Source of the DNA: Paulinella micropora
Lineage: Eukaryota; Cercozoa; Imbricatea; Euglyphida
Assembly (NCBI GenBank): GCA_009731375.1
Contig: BJOX01000044.1
Span: 352,291-416,290 of the forward strand
DNA length: 64,000 nt
Direction: 5' to 3'
Shown piece by piece: positions 1-7,909 of the stretch. The stretch's first letter is position 1. Each line of letters begins with the position of its first letter. The notes beneath the pieces were generated by a model, which did not search any database, had not been told where the DNA came from, and saw nothing but the letters and a program-made list of their open reading frames with translations. The position numbers and the translations under genes are program-made.

Positions 1-1
1 C

Positions 2-574
2 TTTAAGAACAGAGGCAACCCGATGGCAATATATACCTTTCTTAAATCAGATGGTGTAAATGTGATAGACTATGAACTTGACAAACTGAACAGACAGGAC
101 GAGCAACACGAAGGAAAAGTAAAACAGGACAAAGAGGAAATAGAGAAACCACAATTTTTATACTTTGGAAAAGAAAAGAAACAGAGCGCCACGGAGGCAC
201 CAAAAGAACGATCCAGCAAGTATATTTCTCCAGAGGTTGTTTTTGTTTTGGATGATTTAGGGAGTGGATTAAGAGACAAGTCCGTAAGTGATTTGTTAAA
301 AAAGAACAGACACTATAAATCAAAGGTGATTATGTCAAGCCAGTATTTAAACGACCTACGGCCAGAAACCATTAAGCAATTAGACTATTTATTAATCTTT
401 CCGAGCCAGTCTCAGGATAAAATGGAACTAGTGTATAAACACTTAGACTTATCTTTTGATTTTGATTATTTTCTCCAAACATATCACGAGGCTACAAAGG
501 AACGATTTAATTTTCTTTATGTCTCAAGTGTTGATGACGAGTTAAGAAAAAATTTTGCTTACCGCCTGAAATAA
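2..574 (+). CDS. A32-like packaging ATPase, C-terminal part
   Basis: C-terminal half of an FtsK/HerA-type genome-packaging ATPase of polinton-like viruses. The frame is open to the window edge, so the ATG at 23 is internal and the gene is 5' partial. Walker B is visible as VVFVLDDLG about 75 residues after that ATG. It is followed by the conserved helix and sensor stretch KNRHYKSKVIMSSQ and by a hydrophobic strand (LDYLLIF). The Walker A half lies outside the window. In these viruses the ATPase pumps DNA into the preformed capsid. It opens a rightward block with protease, penton and capsid genes, which supports the call. It ends in TAA, 35 bases before the next gene. Confidence 0.8.
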   Translation, partial: FKNRGNPMAIYTFLKSDGVNVIDYELDKLNRQDEQHEGKVKQDKEEIEKPQFLYFGKEKKQSATEAPKERSSKYISPEVVFVLDDLGSGLRDKSVSDLLKKNRHYKSKVIMSSQYLNDLRPETIKQLDYLLIFPSQSQDKMELVYKHLDLSFDFDYFLQTYHEATKERFNFLYVSSVDDELRKNFAYRLK

Positions 575-609
575 TATTTTTATATAATTATTTTTCTAAT
601 GTATATTAT

Positions 610-924
610 ATGCCAGTATCGCCAGTGATAATTTCACAACCATCAGGATATAACATCGGATACAATCCATCAATGCCACAGAAGGGAGGAAAAAAGAAAA
701 GCAAGAAGAAGGGATGCGGAATAAAGGGAGGAAAGATTAACCGGGCTAAGGTCGGAAAAACTGCCTTGGCTGTTAATAAATTCCTTCGCGATAATAAGGT
801 AATCTCCAGGACTGCGGGGGCATTGAGTAGTGTTGGGGTGCCTTACGCGGGTAGTGTTAGTGCTACTGCCGCAAAACTCGGATATGGTAAGCAACGAGGA
901 GGGGCTGTAAGTTTCATTAAATGA
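610..924 (+). CDS. Small basic virion protein with adenain-type GG sites
   Basis: A 104-residue protein of unrecognised family. The first third is strongly basic, with a lysine cluster (KGGKKKSKKKG) preceded by PQKGG. IKGGK fits the adenovirus-protease consensus (M/I/L)XGG-X. The C-terminal part alternates small residues (TAGALSSVGVPYAGSVSATAAK), as in an amphipathic or membrane-active segment. Position between the ATPase and the protease, size and charge suggest a core or minor capsid precursor similar in role to adenovirus pX or pVI; that is inference. An AT-rich stretch containing TTTTTCTAA lies 10 to 20 bases before the ATG. It ends in tandem TGA codons. Confidence 0.6.
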   Translation: MPVSPVIISQPSGYNIGYNPSMPQKGGKKKSKKKGCGIKGGKINRAKVGKTALAVNKFLRDNKVISRTAGALSSVGVPYAGSVSATAAKLGYGKQRGGAVSFIK

Positions 925-925
925 T

Positions 926-1062
926 GATATTTTTGATATTTTGTTCTGACTGCCGTCATCACAGAACATCGATGACCATTACTTTTTCCTAAAATAAAAA
1001 AACGATAGTTTAGAATAAGTGAGAGTGCGATAGCACGAAACGCAATTCTAAACTATCTATAG
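926..1062. promoter_or_regulatory. Intergenic hairpin module
   Basis: A perfect 13-base inverted repeat (1004-1016 with 1045-1057, GATAGTTTAGAAT and its complement) encloses a smaller hairpin GTGC-GATA-GCAC. The inner stretch 1018-1051 recurs in inverted orientation at 3958-3989, and the flanking ACATCG.CCATTA motif recurs near 4070. The hairpin ends seven bases before the next small ORF. A role as transcript terminator, promoter element or replication signal is possible; nothing in the sequence decides this. Confidence 0.6.
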
Positions 1063-1063
1063 A

Positions 1064-1165
1064 ATGGTAGTCAAGAAAACAAGGAAACCTAAGGTAAGAC
1101 CCCCGCGAGTTTATAGGAATAAGAGCGGGAGACCTTATATTATCCAGAAGGGTAAAAAATATTAA
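1064..1165 (+). CDS. 33-residue basic protein
   Basis: A short ORF starting at ATG 1064 directly after a hairpin, ending at TAA 1163-1165. Of its 33 residues about half are Lys, Arg or Pro. The C-terminal half reads RNKSGRPYIIQKGKKY, a pattern common in small basic virion peptides. It is in the same frame as the following coiled-coil ORF, from which only the single TAA separates it. It could therefore be the true N-terminus of that protein, cut by a nonsense change, or a separate core peptide. No family assigned. Confidence 0.5.
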   Translation: MVVKKTRKPKVRPPRVYRNKSGRPYIIQKGKKY

Positions 1166-1831
1166 CTTAATTTTGGTAAGAAAACAAATGATTTAAGCAC
1201 ACTACAAATCGTTAAACTTTTTATAAAATATATCAATAAGCCGAGGCCACAAAGGCAGGGCCGCAAACCAAGGGACAAAATAATCAAATCTGATTTCAGT
1301 CGTCTTGAACACGAGAACAGAAACCAGATACAAAGCAACTTACAAAAGAAATATGAGTTAATACATGACAAGGAAGAAAAGGAAAAGAAGAAGAGGGAAG
1401 ATGTGATAGAAGAAAAGAAAAGGCTAGAACGAAAAGACATAGCAGATGCTAAGGAAAGGCAGGATGAGTTAGCAAGGATACACCGCAATGAACTATCCGA
1501 CATCAAGGAACGACAAGAACAAAAAGCCAGAGAACTAAAAAGGGAGCAAAAACTCATAGATGATGTAAAATATGAAGAAGACAGAAAAAATAGGATACAA
1601 GCATTACCACCGCCACCACAATATCAATATATTGTGCCACCACAGCAGGGACAGCCACAACCACCACCGACACCACTTCCAAAACCCCCTACTGCAGAAG
1701 ACACTGAACTAGATGAAAACATAAAACTTTTGAAATCCACTTATTATACTGATGAAGAGATTAAAAAAATGACTGATAGTATGATACAAAAACAGCAGAT
1801 GGTATTAAATTATTTAAACAGAAAAATGTAA
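1166..1831 (+). CDS. Coiled-coil, proline-rich protein lacking an ATG start
   Basis: The frame is open from 1166 to the stop at 1829-1831 (about 221 codons), but the upstream part has no ATG. The first usable near-start codon is a GTG at 1403. The middle is a long charged coiled coil rich in Glu, Lys and Arg (EEKKRLERKDIADAKERQDE). A proline-glutamine linker (QPQPPPTPLPKPP) follows, then a short helical tail. Unknown function. Placement just before the protease suggests a scaffold or minor virion component. The missing start, together with the in-frame TAA just upstream, points to a broken longer gene or an unusual start. Confidence 0.5.
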   Translation, partial: LNFGKKTNDLSTLQIVKLFIKYINKPRPQRQGRKPRDKIIKSDFSRLEHENRNQIQSNLQKKYELIHDKEEKEKKKREDVIEEKKRLERKDIADAKERQDELARIHRNELSDIKERQEQKARELKREQKLIDDVKYEEDRKNRIQALPPPPQYQYIVPPQQGQPQPPPTPLPKPPTAEDTELDENIKLLKSTYYTDEEIKKMTDSMIQKQQMVLNYLNRKM

Positions 1832-1842
1832 AACTGACTGAT

Positions 1843-3024
1843 ATGAGAAAAGCACTAGCACAAGAAGAAAAAAAGGGGCAAGCAGCGGAAAATGATGTTA
1901 AAAATTTACAATTTAAGCAAACAATGAAAGATGCCTTATCAAAAAAGTATTTACCAGAAATAAAAATCGTTGATTTATCGCGGGCCTTAAAAAGGAAACT
2001 TGAAATGGACGGACATACAAAATTGAAACATAGAGAAAATAGCGAATGGATTATGGCGATGGTAAAAAGGTTTAAAATTAATGTAGGAAACGATGAGAAA
2101 CAAATAAAAAAGAAAATAGCAGATTATGCTAAGTATGATGAGTATATGGGGAAACAAGGAGGTACAGGTAGGAAATTACACCATACATTGGACGAAATGA
2201 TTAATAAATTATTTTCAATTGCGAAAATAAAAAAATATTTAACCCGCAAAGATTGGAAACACGCAATGAACAAACATGATTTTGTAAATACTCTAACGAA
2301 CAAAATGACAATAGACCCGAATGTGGATAAACAAGTTTCAAAGGATTTAAATATTGACGAGGGAATGCCACAGCCTACCATACCCCATACGATTACCCCA
2401 CCATTAGAGCCCCAGCCAGAGCAAACAGAGCCAGAGCCACAGCAACCAGAGCCAGATCCAGAGGAGACAACCATACCCCCGAGCGTCGCGGAGACGCCAG
2501 AGCAACAAGAGCAAGTCCCCTTACAAGGACAGGGGCGTGGGCTAATGACTAATGAAATAGACGACATAATGCAAAATATGGATGGTATCGGAGCGATAGC
2601 CAGTGATGAAATTTACAAGTTGAAGCCCGGAAGCAGAAAGCGATACGGATTTATTATGAATTTGGATAATCACGAACAAGCGGGGTCTCATTGGATCGCC
2701 GTATGGATAAGTCTAGATAAAGACAGGAGTGTTGAAGTGTACGACCCATTAGCACTTTACGAGCCTACAGAAGACTTTCAACAACAAATGAAACAACTAA
2801 TTAACCGAAGCCACCCAAGCACATATCTATTAATGAAAGTAAATAAGGTTAAAAATCAATCAAACACCTCAGACACATGCGGTTGGCATAGTATGAGATT
2901 TTTAATGGAGCGGGCGAAAGGCAACCGATCTAAGTTTGCTAGCGGTTATACAGACCTTAAAGAAGAAGAAGCGGAAAAATTAAAAGCACAGAATGGGTAT
3001 GGTCATTTTGATACATACATATAA
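1843..3024 (+). CDS. Adenain-like (Ulp1-fold) cysteine maturation protease
   Basis: A 393-residue protein. Residues 1 to about 170 form a Lys-rich helical domain. Residues 180-240 are a Pro/Glu/Gln linker. The C-terminal 140 residues are a C5/C48-type cysteine protease. The catalytic set is visible in order: His in GSHWIAVWI, acidic Asp in VEVYDPL, Gln in KNQSNTSD, Cys in DTCGWHSMRF. In polinton-like viruses and adenoviruses this enzyme cleaves capsid and core precursors during maturation. It is uninterrupted, unlike its neighbours. The long N-terminal extension is larger than in adenovirus and may bind DNA or scaffold. It starts at ATG 1843, 11 bases after the preceding stop. Confidence 0.85.
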   Translation: MRKALAQEEKKGQAAENDVKNLQFKQTMKDALSKKYLPEIKIVDLSRALKRKLEMDGHTKLKHRENSEWIMAMVKRFKINVGNDEKQIKKKIADYAKYDEYMGKQGGTGRKLHHTLDEMINKLFSIAKIKKYLTRKDWKHAMNKHDFVNTLTNKMTIDPNVDKQVSKDLNIDEGMPQPTIPHTITPPLEPQPEQTEPEPQQPEPDPEETTIPPSVAETPEQQEQVPLQGQGRGLMTNEIDDIMQNMDGIGAIASDEIYKLKPGSRKRYGFIMNLDNHEQAGSHWIAVWISLDKDRSVEVYDPLALYEPTEDFQQQMKQLINRSHPSTYLLMKVNKVKNQSNTSDTCGWHSMRFLMERAKGNRSKFASGYTDLKEEEAEKLKAQNGYGHFDTYI

Positions 3025-3140
3025 AAGATATTTTCTAATATATAAACAAATTGAAAATTTGTGTTATATAGCAAAATCCCGAGCGATTTTTTATATATAG
3101 ATTTTTGAGGTTTAGGTGGTTTTTATAAAAAGCACCAACG
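3025..3140 (+). promoter_or_regulatory. AT-rich intergenic region, possible viral promoter
   Basis: An AT-rich spacer between protease and penton. It holds TTTTCTAATATATAA at 3031-3045 and a TATATATAG stretch near 3092-3100. The core TCTA in an A/T-rich context resembles the late promoter described for Mavirus and its host virus CroV. Similar TTTTCTA motifs occur at 592-598 and 4152-4157, ahead of other structural genes. Spacing to the starts varies, so this is suggestive only. Confidence 0.3.
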
Positions 3141-3952
3141 ATGGAGTACAAGGGAGGCCGTGCAAGTGGTATCTATTACATAAATAGCAAAAACAGAATA
3201 ACTGGCACAGATAGCGACTTCACACGCGAAGTCAATATGAAGGGGTTAGACAATCCCACACATTGTAAAATTCTTCATATCTATGTTCCAAAATCTTATT
3301 ACTCTGTGGCTTCACCATATAATACTTTTACATTATCCGAAGACGGGTATGAGGCTTTAATTACGATACCTGAGGGAAACTGCACAATGAACAATTTAAA
3401 AAATAAACTGGCAGAGGTACTGACGACAGAAAGTCCGAATGATTATACTTATGTAGTCTCAAGCAACAATACAAACACGGAAGCGGAGGATGGCAAATTA
3501 ACATTCAGTGTTTCAAATAACGGAGGTATTCAACCGCGGTTTATATTTGATACCGATACCCGCATTCACGAGGTTATGGGTTTTGATAGAAATTCAACAT
3601 ATTTCTCGCTAATGATTTCATTAAATCTACAAATGTAATTATTTTAACTGGCGAAAAAACTTTGTATCTTCAATCGGACTTAGTTGGTGAAGGAGATAAT
3701 CATGTGCTACAAAAAATATACACAGCCAACGAAATTCCATTTGGAGCCGTTATATACGACGGAAGTGGGTCGGAGTATGGTAAGAAATTATCAACTAGTT
3801 TAAATAATGTATATAGGTTTTATCTTACAGACGAAAACGATCAGGCTATACATCTTAATGGGTTAGGTATTGTTATGACATTATTAATTTACAGAGAGAC
3901 AAATTATTTTAATTTATTCACATCATTTTTCAATTTGTTAAAGTCCCGATGA
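3141..3952 (+). pseudogene. Penton (minor capsid) protein, frame-broken
   Basis: Two overlapping-context ORFs in different frames (3141-3638 and 3662-3952) together have the size of a polinton-type single jelly-roll penton protein of about 265 residues. The first has the typical N-terminus with an early ordered strand, SGIYYINSKNRITG, then DFTREV and ILHIYVPKSYYSV. The second carries the later strands (KTLYLQSDLVGEGDNHVL, VYRFYLTDENDQAIHLNGL). The reading frame changes by one base between about 3600 and 3640. The N-terminus MEYKGGR has a GG motif like other virion proteins here. Pentons form the capsid vertices. Call rests on position before the capsid gene and strand pattern. Confidence 0.7.
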
Positions 3953-4213
3953 TATTTCAGAATTGCGCTTCGTGCTACGCACTCTCGCTATGGATTCAAC
4001 TTGTTGAATTTATAATCTCACAAGTCCCGAAGGGACGTTGTGACGGGACGAAGTCCCTCACAAACATCGACAACCATTAATTATTTTTTTACGATGTTTT
4101 ATGATGACGAAGTCAGAATAAAATATCAATTAATTTTAGAATTATTTATTTTTTCTATAAATATATTCTGGTGAATTAGTTAATTTCATAACTGCCAAAG
4201 ACCTAAAAACAAA
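3953..4213. promoter_or_regulatory. Penton-capsid intergenic region with three hairpins
   Basis: Three short perfect hairpins follow one another: ATTCAAC-TT-GTTGAAT at 3994-4009, GTCCC-GAA-GGGAC at 4024-4036 and GGGAC-GAA-GTCCC at 4045-4057. The stretch 3958-3989 is an inverted copy of 1018-1051. An A/T-rich TTTTTTCTATAAATATATT lies at 4150-4168, about 50 bases before the capsid ATG, and may be its promoter. The hairpins may end the penton transcript. Confidence 0.5.
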
Positions 4214-5681
4214 ATGCCAACTCAACACGGCGGAGAATTAGACTTTTCTAGAACCGACTACATCAGTGCTTCTTATCGTTTGAATAAGCTCGCCCCTCGT
4301 GAGAGTTCTGGATCATTTGAAGTCACCACTGCTGGCGGACAAGAACGAAGTTTTGACCTTATTAGCCGACCTTTTAATCTCGCTAGGTCTTATTTGAGTT
4401 TTACTTATACTATGAGAGCGGCTGGTGCCAATGTTTATTCTAGAATTTTTATGGACTGCCTTTCACAAATTAGCCAGATACAACTTCAGACCCGTAGCGA
4501 TGTTTATCTGTGCGACCTTAACCATTTCAGAATGGTAACTAAGATGCTGTGGAAACCAGAAATGAGTTTGAAGGATTTCCTAGACCTTCCCAACCACGGC
4601 GATGCTAGTGGATATGGTTGTATGCTCCAAAAGTGTAATGCTAACGGCTTGATTAACATTAGTACCGTTGAAGCAACTAGAACAGCCTTTCGTGCGGCCG
4701 CTGTTTTCTGCTCATGGTCTATTGCGTGAGCCAGTGATTTCTGCTCGTCGTCATGATGATGCTGCTCTAACGACTGGAGTTGGAGCACTATCCGCCGTAA
4801 ATGTTAATTACGACGAGGCGAAGTATCTTGTGGGAAGTGGAGCGAATGCCACTTTGGCCATAAATGTTAAAATTCCTTTGGGTATGATTATTAACACTAT
4901 TTTCGCACTTGATAAGACTATTATGTTTCCAGAAATTTTGACTATGCGGATTGTGTGGGGTGCTACTGACAGAACCGGTTATACGGTGACGAATGGTGCG
5001 GCTACTTGTATTAGCACTGCTTATCTTGCCGCACTAAATGCTACCATGCCTATGGCTGTATCTGCTGATGTCACCAATCTTGCCTTGTTTCTTGCGGTTG
5101 AAACGAACCCTGATGTCATTCAATCAATCCAGCAGAAGATTGCTAGCCCCGAAGGCATGAACTTCAATATTGATTATCCCTATGTTTATAAGAATACTAC
5201 ACAAGCAAGCACAAGCCAAAACATTATTATGCGATTTGACAGAGGCCACGGTCGCCGTTTGAAGAAGATTTATCACTCTGTTTTTAACACAGAAGAAAGA
5301 AAGAACACAGCCTATGACAACGATAATCGTGGCGCTACTAAGGTTGTCAATTTTTACACTACTCTGGATGGTTCCCGCCAGCAAGAATTCAACATTGACA
5401 CTGCGAGCGAAGAAGACTATATGTATTTGAAGCCAAAGGTTGAGGGTTCGGCCTTGTTGAATAACGATGTGTATAAATACAATTGGTTCTGGGTTGATGC
5501 TTGGGATAATACCCGCCCGCTATGGAGCAAAGACCAAAATGAAATCAGCGGTTTAAGTCTTGATACTGAGCGACGATGGGAGTTTATTGCGACCACCGTG
5601 GCTGCTGCCTACAACCATTACACCGTGGCCATTACTCAGCGGGAGGTACAGGTTAAGGCAAATATGATTACAATCTCGTAA
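4214..5681 (+). pseudogene. Major capsid protein (double jelly-roll), frame-broken
   Basis: Two ORFs (4214-4729 and 4668-5681) together cover about 485 codons, the usual size for a polinton-like double jelly-roll major capsid protein. The N-terminal ORF includes a GG motif (MPTQHGGELDF) and the first jelly-roll strands (GSFEVTTAGGQERSFDLI). The second carries the long C-terminal roll, including RFDRGHGRRLKKIYHSVFN, and a Trp-rich loop (YNWFWVDAWDN). The frames switch by one base somewhere in 4668-4729. The protein would form the trimeric capsomers. It sits next to penton, as in other such elements. The break makes this copy non-coding for full-length capsid unless it is a sequence error. Confidence 0.7.
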
Positions 5682-5724
5682 TTAATTTTCGATAGTTAAT
5701 TTTTTTTTTTGTTTATATATAGAG

Positions 5725-6946
5725 ATGCCCCACCAAAGAAATTTAATCACACAAAATCCTGACGGAGATTTCGTAAATGTAAAAGTCGGGCATGATGGTT
5801 ATCTTGAGACTAATGTTGAAAAAACAGCATTTGGTGGATTGGCAACATCACAATACACACCGATTATACAAGAAACATTTATGTATAATGTAAATACCTC
5901 TAAGTGGAACACAAGCACTACTAATGCTACATTAGAGCAAAAGAGTGCTATGGCATATCTAACAACACAGGCTGCTGGAGGTTCAAGATTATTCATTGAA
6001 ACAAAAAAGAAAATTAAATATCGTGCTGGTATGGGTGTATGTGTCAGATTTACTGCTTTGCGGAATATAAACAAAGCAGGCGGATATTCATCTTATGTAG
6101 GTATTGGTGATTCCTTCTTGACGGACGGATTTTTCTTCTCAAGAGAAAATGGTGTAATGAAAATATACCAATTAAACAACTCCAATGTCATTACCGATGT
6201 TAAACAAAGTCAATGGAATGTAGATAAAGCAGATGGAAGCGATTACTTACCAGCAATTGATTTCAGTAAGGGTAATGTATTTCAGATTAAATATCAATAC
6301 TTAGGTTTTGGTCAGATATCATTTTATATTGAAAATCCGAATACGGGGATATTTCAACTAGTCCATGCTATACGATATGCTAACAGCAAAACTGCTCCAT
6401 CTCTTAATAATACTACTTTACCATTCTTGGCTTCGTTATCCGTTGGCGCTAATCCGCAAATCCAAAAAAAGATGCTTTATTGAAGGAACTGAAATCATAA
6501 GAGGTATTCCATTTATTTATGAAAGAACAGCAAATACGACGAATGTAGCAACTCATGCTTTTACTATGGGGAATAATACTAATATTATCGGAAACACCAT
6601 TGCAAATTATAGTATAGTGTATCCAAGACGAGTAAATGTCTTAAATACAGATGGTAAATCTGGTGTAATCATTAAAGTAATAAAAAATGCTACCCTTACT
6701 GGTGCTGTCTATGCTGAAAACAATACTAATACAAGTCTGGTTTCATTTGATACTACCGCAACTATTGCTGGTGGAAATACTATTGCAGTTGTATTTGTTA
6801 ATACGAATGATGCTCAAAGCATTGATTTTAATGATTATGACTTAGATGATATGTTGCCAAGCGAAAGGCTTACTATAACAGCACAGGCTACTACAAATCA
6901 GACTATAAGTATTCAGTATGCTTTTACTTGGTTAGAAGACCCATAA
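5725..6946 (+). pseudogene. Fibre or receptor-binding-like structural protein, frame-broken
   Basis: ORFs 5725-6483 and 6365-6946 belong to one protein of about 405 residues interrupted at the A7 run 6469-6475. The N-terminal motif YLETNVEKTAFGGLATSQ followed by TPIIQETFMYN resembles a module of phage and algal-virus surface proteins that anchors a beta-rich domain. The remainder is rich in Thr, Asn and Ser with alternating beta strands, and ends TNQTISIQYAFTWLEDP. Role as capsid decoration or host-binding protein is inferred from composition and from being last in the structural block. It converges with the leftward genes 46 bases beyond its stop. Confidence 0.5.
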
Positions 6947-6991
6947 AAGCAAAAAAAAAAAACGAAAATGGAAGTGTGGATTTTTAAAATA

Positions 6992-7462
6992 TCACTTTTT
7001 AAAATACTTGATAAAATTATTTTTTCTAACTTCATTCATTTCTTCATTTTTTTCTAGAAATGAAAGCACACATGCCACATCGCAAAATCTATCATCATCA
7101 ATTGAAACTGATAACACATTTTTTTTCTTACACTCTTTACAAGATGATTTATTTAATATACATCCTTCTTCTGTACATGTAGCAGTAGCTATTTCTTCAC
7201 CCACATTAGCCTTGATTTCAGTGATACTAGTCTCTTTTAAATCAGTCGCCGTAAATGGTGTGCTCGGTTCTTCCATCATTTTTTGTAATGTAGCCTCCAA
7301 TGGAATAACTACTTTCACGTTGTCATCGCGGGATTTGTATTGCTCATAGAAAGATACAATGTCAGGCTTGGTCCATTTAATTGTCGGCTTTTTTATTTCG
7401 CCGTCAAGGTTTCATTTTTCAATTTCATTCAAGTAGTCTTGTTTGGTTGACAGGTCTCACAT
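6992..7462 (-). pseudogene. Cysteine-rich zinc-binding protein with two in-frame TGA codons
   Basis: The obvious ORF is 7318-6992, but its frame is open in protein-like sequence further upstream to an ATG at 7462. TGA codons at 7457-7459 and 7412-7414 interrupt that extension. The extension includes IKWTKPDIVSFYEQYKSR, plainly protein-like. The C-terminal half holds paired cysteines (CTEEGC, CKEC, FCDVAC), probably two zinc sites, and ends in a basic helix. Function unknown. It is the first leftward gene after the convergence point. The two TGAs could be G-to-A changes at Trp codons, readthrough sites, or decay. Confidence 0.45.
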
Positions 7463-7501
7463 GATATATAAAGATTTTTAAAAAATATTTTAGCAAAAAT
7501 A

Positions 7502-7789
7502 TTAAATGTATTTTTTTACTTCACTTTTAATGTCAGTAAATTTCTCAAACCACGGCTGTTTCATAACCCATTCAAGGTATGGCTTATCAATAGTTGCAAC
7601 ATCTTGAATTTTCTTACCTTTATACTTACCGAATGGAAAAATATCCCTTGGCTTGCCTTCTCTACTTTTTTCAATTGCCTTAATTTCTTCGTCAATCATC
7701 TGTTGAACATCTCTTACTTAAAAGAATTCCTTATTCTTCTCAATTGAAAGTCGTCCAAATTTTTCAGATAGTCTGGTGAGGGTGGTCAT
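7502..7789 (-). pseudogene. ExoX C-terminal / DUF3820-like protein
   Basis: The 65-residue ORF from ATG 7699 carries FPFGKYKGKKIQDV, then PYLEWVMKQPWF. This is the signature of the small domain found after the nuclease of exonuclease X and in DUF3820 proteins, thought to bind nucleic acid. The same frame continues upstream through a TAA at 7718-7720 to an ATG at 7789, adding 22 codons (MTTLTRLSEKFGRLS). The original gene may have been longer and interrupted. A DNA-metabolism role fits the neighbouring polymerase, but a specific activity cannot be claimed. Confidence 0.55.
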
Positions 7790-7801
7790 TTGTCTATATA
7801 A

Positions 7802-7848
7802 AATTTTCTTAGAAAATTGTTATAACACACTAGCCTGTAGGCTAGTGT
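7802..7848. terminator. Pair of hairpins downstream of polymerase gene
   Basis: Two adjacent perfect inverted repeats: AATTTTCT-T-AGAAAATT (7802-7818) and ACACTAGCCT-GT-AGGCTAGTGT (7827-7848). They lie between the polymerase stop and the next leftward gene. Transcript termination or processing is plausible. The GC content of the second stem stands out from its AT-rich surroundings. Confidence 0.45.
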
Positions 7849-7909
7849 TTATATAGAGTGGTAAAAAATTTTATGGAAAAAAATTAATTAATTATTTGAT
7901 ATTTTATTT

